Assembly: GCF_001612965.1 (NCBI RefSeq)
Contig: NZ_BDBL01000024.1
Span: 62,001-126,000 of the forward strand
Direction: 5' to 3'
DNA: 64,000 nt
From: Nocardia kruczakiae NBRC 101016
GTDB taxonomy: Bacteria > Actinomycetota > Actinomycetes > Mycobacteriales > Mycobacteriaceae
The notes under the pieces were generated by a model. It searched no databases, was not told the DNA's origin, and saw only the letters and a program-made list of their open reading frames with translations. Both the position numbers and the translations under genes were made by a program. Position 1 is the first letter of the stretch. Every line of letters begins with the position of its first letter. Shown in pieces: positions 63,357 to 64,000 of this stretch.

Positions 63357-64000
63357 TCAGGCCTTGTGCTGAGCGGCGGAGCGGGCCGGATTGCCTTGCC
63401 CGGCCGCCTTCGGATCCTTCTCGTCCTGTTTCGCCCGGACTCCGGATTCCACCCGGTCGCCGAGATCCTTGTCGACATTGCGCCAGTATTCGAAGGCCCG
63501 CGCCAGCACCGGCTCGGACACCCCGTTCAGCAGATGGCCGACGATGTTGTCCACCAGCCGTTCTCGCGCCGCGTCGTCGAGCACCTGGCGCACGAGAGTG
63601 CCCGCCTGGCCCCAATCGTCGTCGTCGCGGCGCAGCGTGTAGGCCTCGCGCACCATTTCGCCGTCGGTGTACCAGCCGGCGGTCGGACCGGCCCGGCCGG
63701 GTTCGGCATGCGGACCGCCCTTGGAATTCGGCACGTAGACCGGGTCGCCCGGATTGTGGTGCCGCATGTGGCCGTCCTTGGTATAGGAATGCGACGGCGA
63801 CCTGGGCGCGTTGACCGGCAATTCCTTGTAGTTCGCGCCGATCCGGTACCGGTGGGCGTCCGGATACGAGAACCACCGGCCCAGCAGCATCTTGTCCGGG
63901 CTCGGTCCCGTGCCCGGCACCGCGCTGCTCGGCTCGAAGGCGGCCTGTTCGATCTCGGTGTGATAGTCGGACGGATTGCGGTTCAACGTCATCCGGCCGA
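63357..64000 (-). CDS. monofunctional catalase, C-terminal part (5' end outside window)
   Basis: Partial: the frame is open to the right edge, so the N-terminal haem-binding part is missing. The visible 214 residues begin with GRMTLNRNPSDYHTEIEQAA F and continue EPSSAVPGTGPSPDKMLLGR WFSYPDAHRYRIGANYKELP VNAPR, the proximal-side catalase core containing the R..Y haem ligand segment (SYPDAHRYR). C-terminal helices (VRQVLDDAARERLVDNIVGH) and a Lys/Asp tail follow, with no large class II C-terminal domain. Decomposes H2O2 in the cytoplasm. Confidence 0.93.
   Translation of the reverse strand, partial: GRMTLNRNPSDYHTEIEQAAFEPSSAVPGTGPSPDKMLLGRWFSYPDAHRYRIGANYKELPVNAPRSPSHSYTKDGHMRHHNPGDPVYVPNSKGGPHAEPGRAGPTAGWYTDGEMVREAYTLRRDDDDWGQAGTLVRQVLDDAARERLVDNIVGHLLNGVSEPVLARAFEYWRNVDKDLGDRVESGVRAKQDEKDPKAAGQGNPARSAAQHKA

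Noticed and set aside
61462-63876. Longer 804-codon form of the GH15 gene
   Set aside because: The extra 205 N-terminal codons overlap the catalase gene in another frame and show no GH15 similarity.

Overview
The window is high-GC actinobacterial DNA. Its content points to a mycolic-acid bacterium, most likely Nocardia. The left third keeps the mycobacterial Rv3040c-Rv3053c order: Nudix, ABC ATPase, serB, ctaD, FecB-like lipoprotein, nrdF, nrdE, nrdI, nrdH. Further pointers are MmpL, Mce, CYP51, F420-type oxidoreductases, a ChoD-like oxidase and a nocardiolactone-type beta-lactone cluster. GTG/TTG starts, 1-4 bp ATGA/GTGA overlaps and apparently leaderless starts are common. I saw no tRNA, rRNA, IS element, prophage or CRISPR array.

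Layout. 1-7985: housekeeping block (Nudix, ABC ATPase, PTH2, serB, ctaD; FecB-like lipoprotein) and two small genes. 8053-8931: VOC enzyme and divergent MarR regulator sharing two operator-like palindromes. 9041-16164: class Ib ribonucleotide reductase in two units (nrdF; nrdH-nrdI-nrdE), each with NrdR-type boxes, separated by an alpha/beta hydrolase and mgtE. 16417-16567: a 40-codon L36 paralogue under a Zur-type box. 16705-18959: FMN reductase, TetR regulator, nadE. 18968-23357: molybdopterin genes moaD/moaA and, divergently, moeA, a moaC-moaB fusion and moaE. 23368-28527: MarR/LLM pair, G3E GTPase, secreted amidase and a small secreted protein. 28650-31632: galT, galK and an SDR.

31961-40673 is the most interesting region: eight same-strand genes with tiny gaps or overlaps. 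They encode an active KAS III (nltA-like), a KAS III homologue lacking the catalytic Cys (nltB-like), an OleC/NltC-type beta-lactone synthetase, a 97-aa membrane protein, an OleD/NltD-type reductase, a condensation-domain-like acyltransferase, an MmpL exporter and a hotdog thioesterase. No OleB decarboxylase is present. I infer head-to-head condensation of two fatty acyl chains, keto reduction and ATP-dependent beta-lactone closure, then acyl transfer and export of a lipid beta-lactone.

40684-45505: oxidoreductases, a TetR regulator and two small envelope-stress-type membrane proteins. 45564-48562: an orphan Mce protein, a membrane protein and a hypothetical. 48668-56214: a divergent TetR controls a four-gene oxygenase operon (ferritin-like hydrolase, ferredoxin reductase, Baeyer-Villiger-type monooxygenase, SDR), followed by cyp51 and another SDR. 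56382-64000: SigF-like sigma factor, three small stress-type genes, AraC regulator, ChoD-like oxidase, GH15 enzyme and the 3' part of a catalase gene that runs off the right edge.
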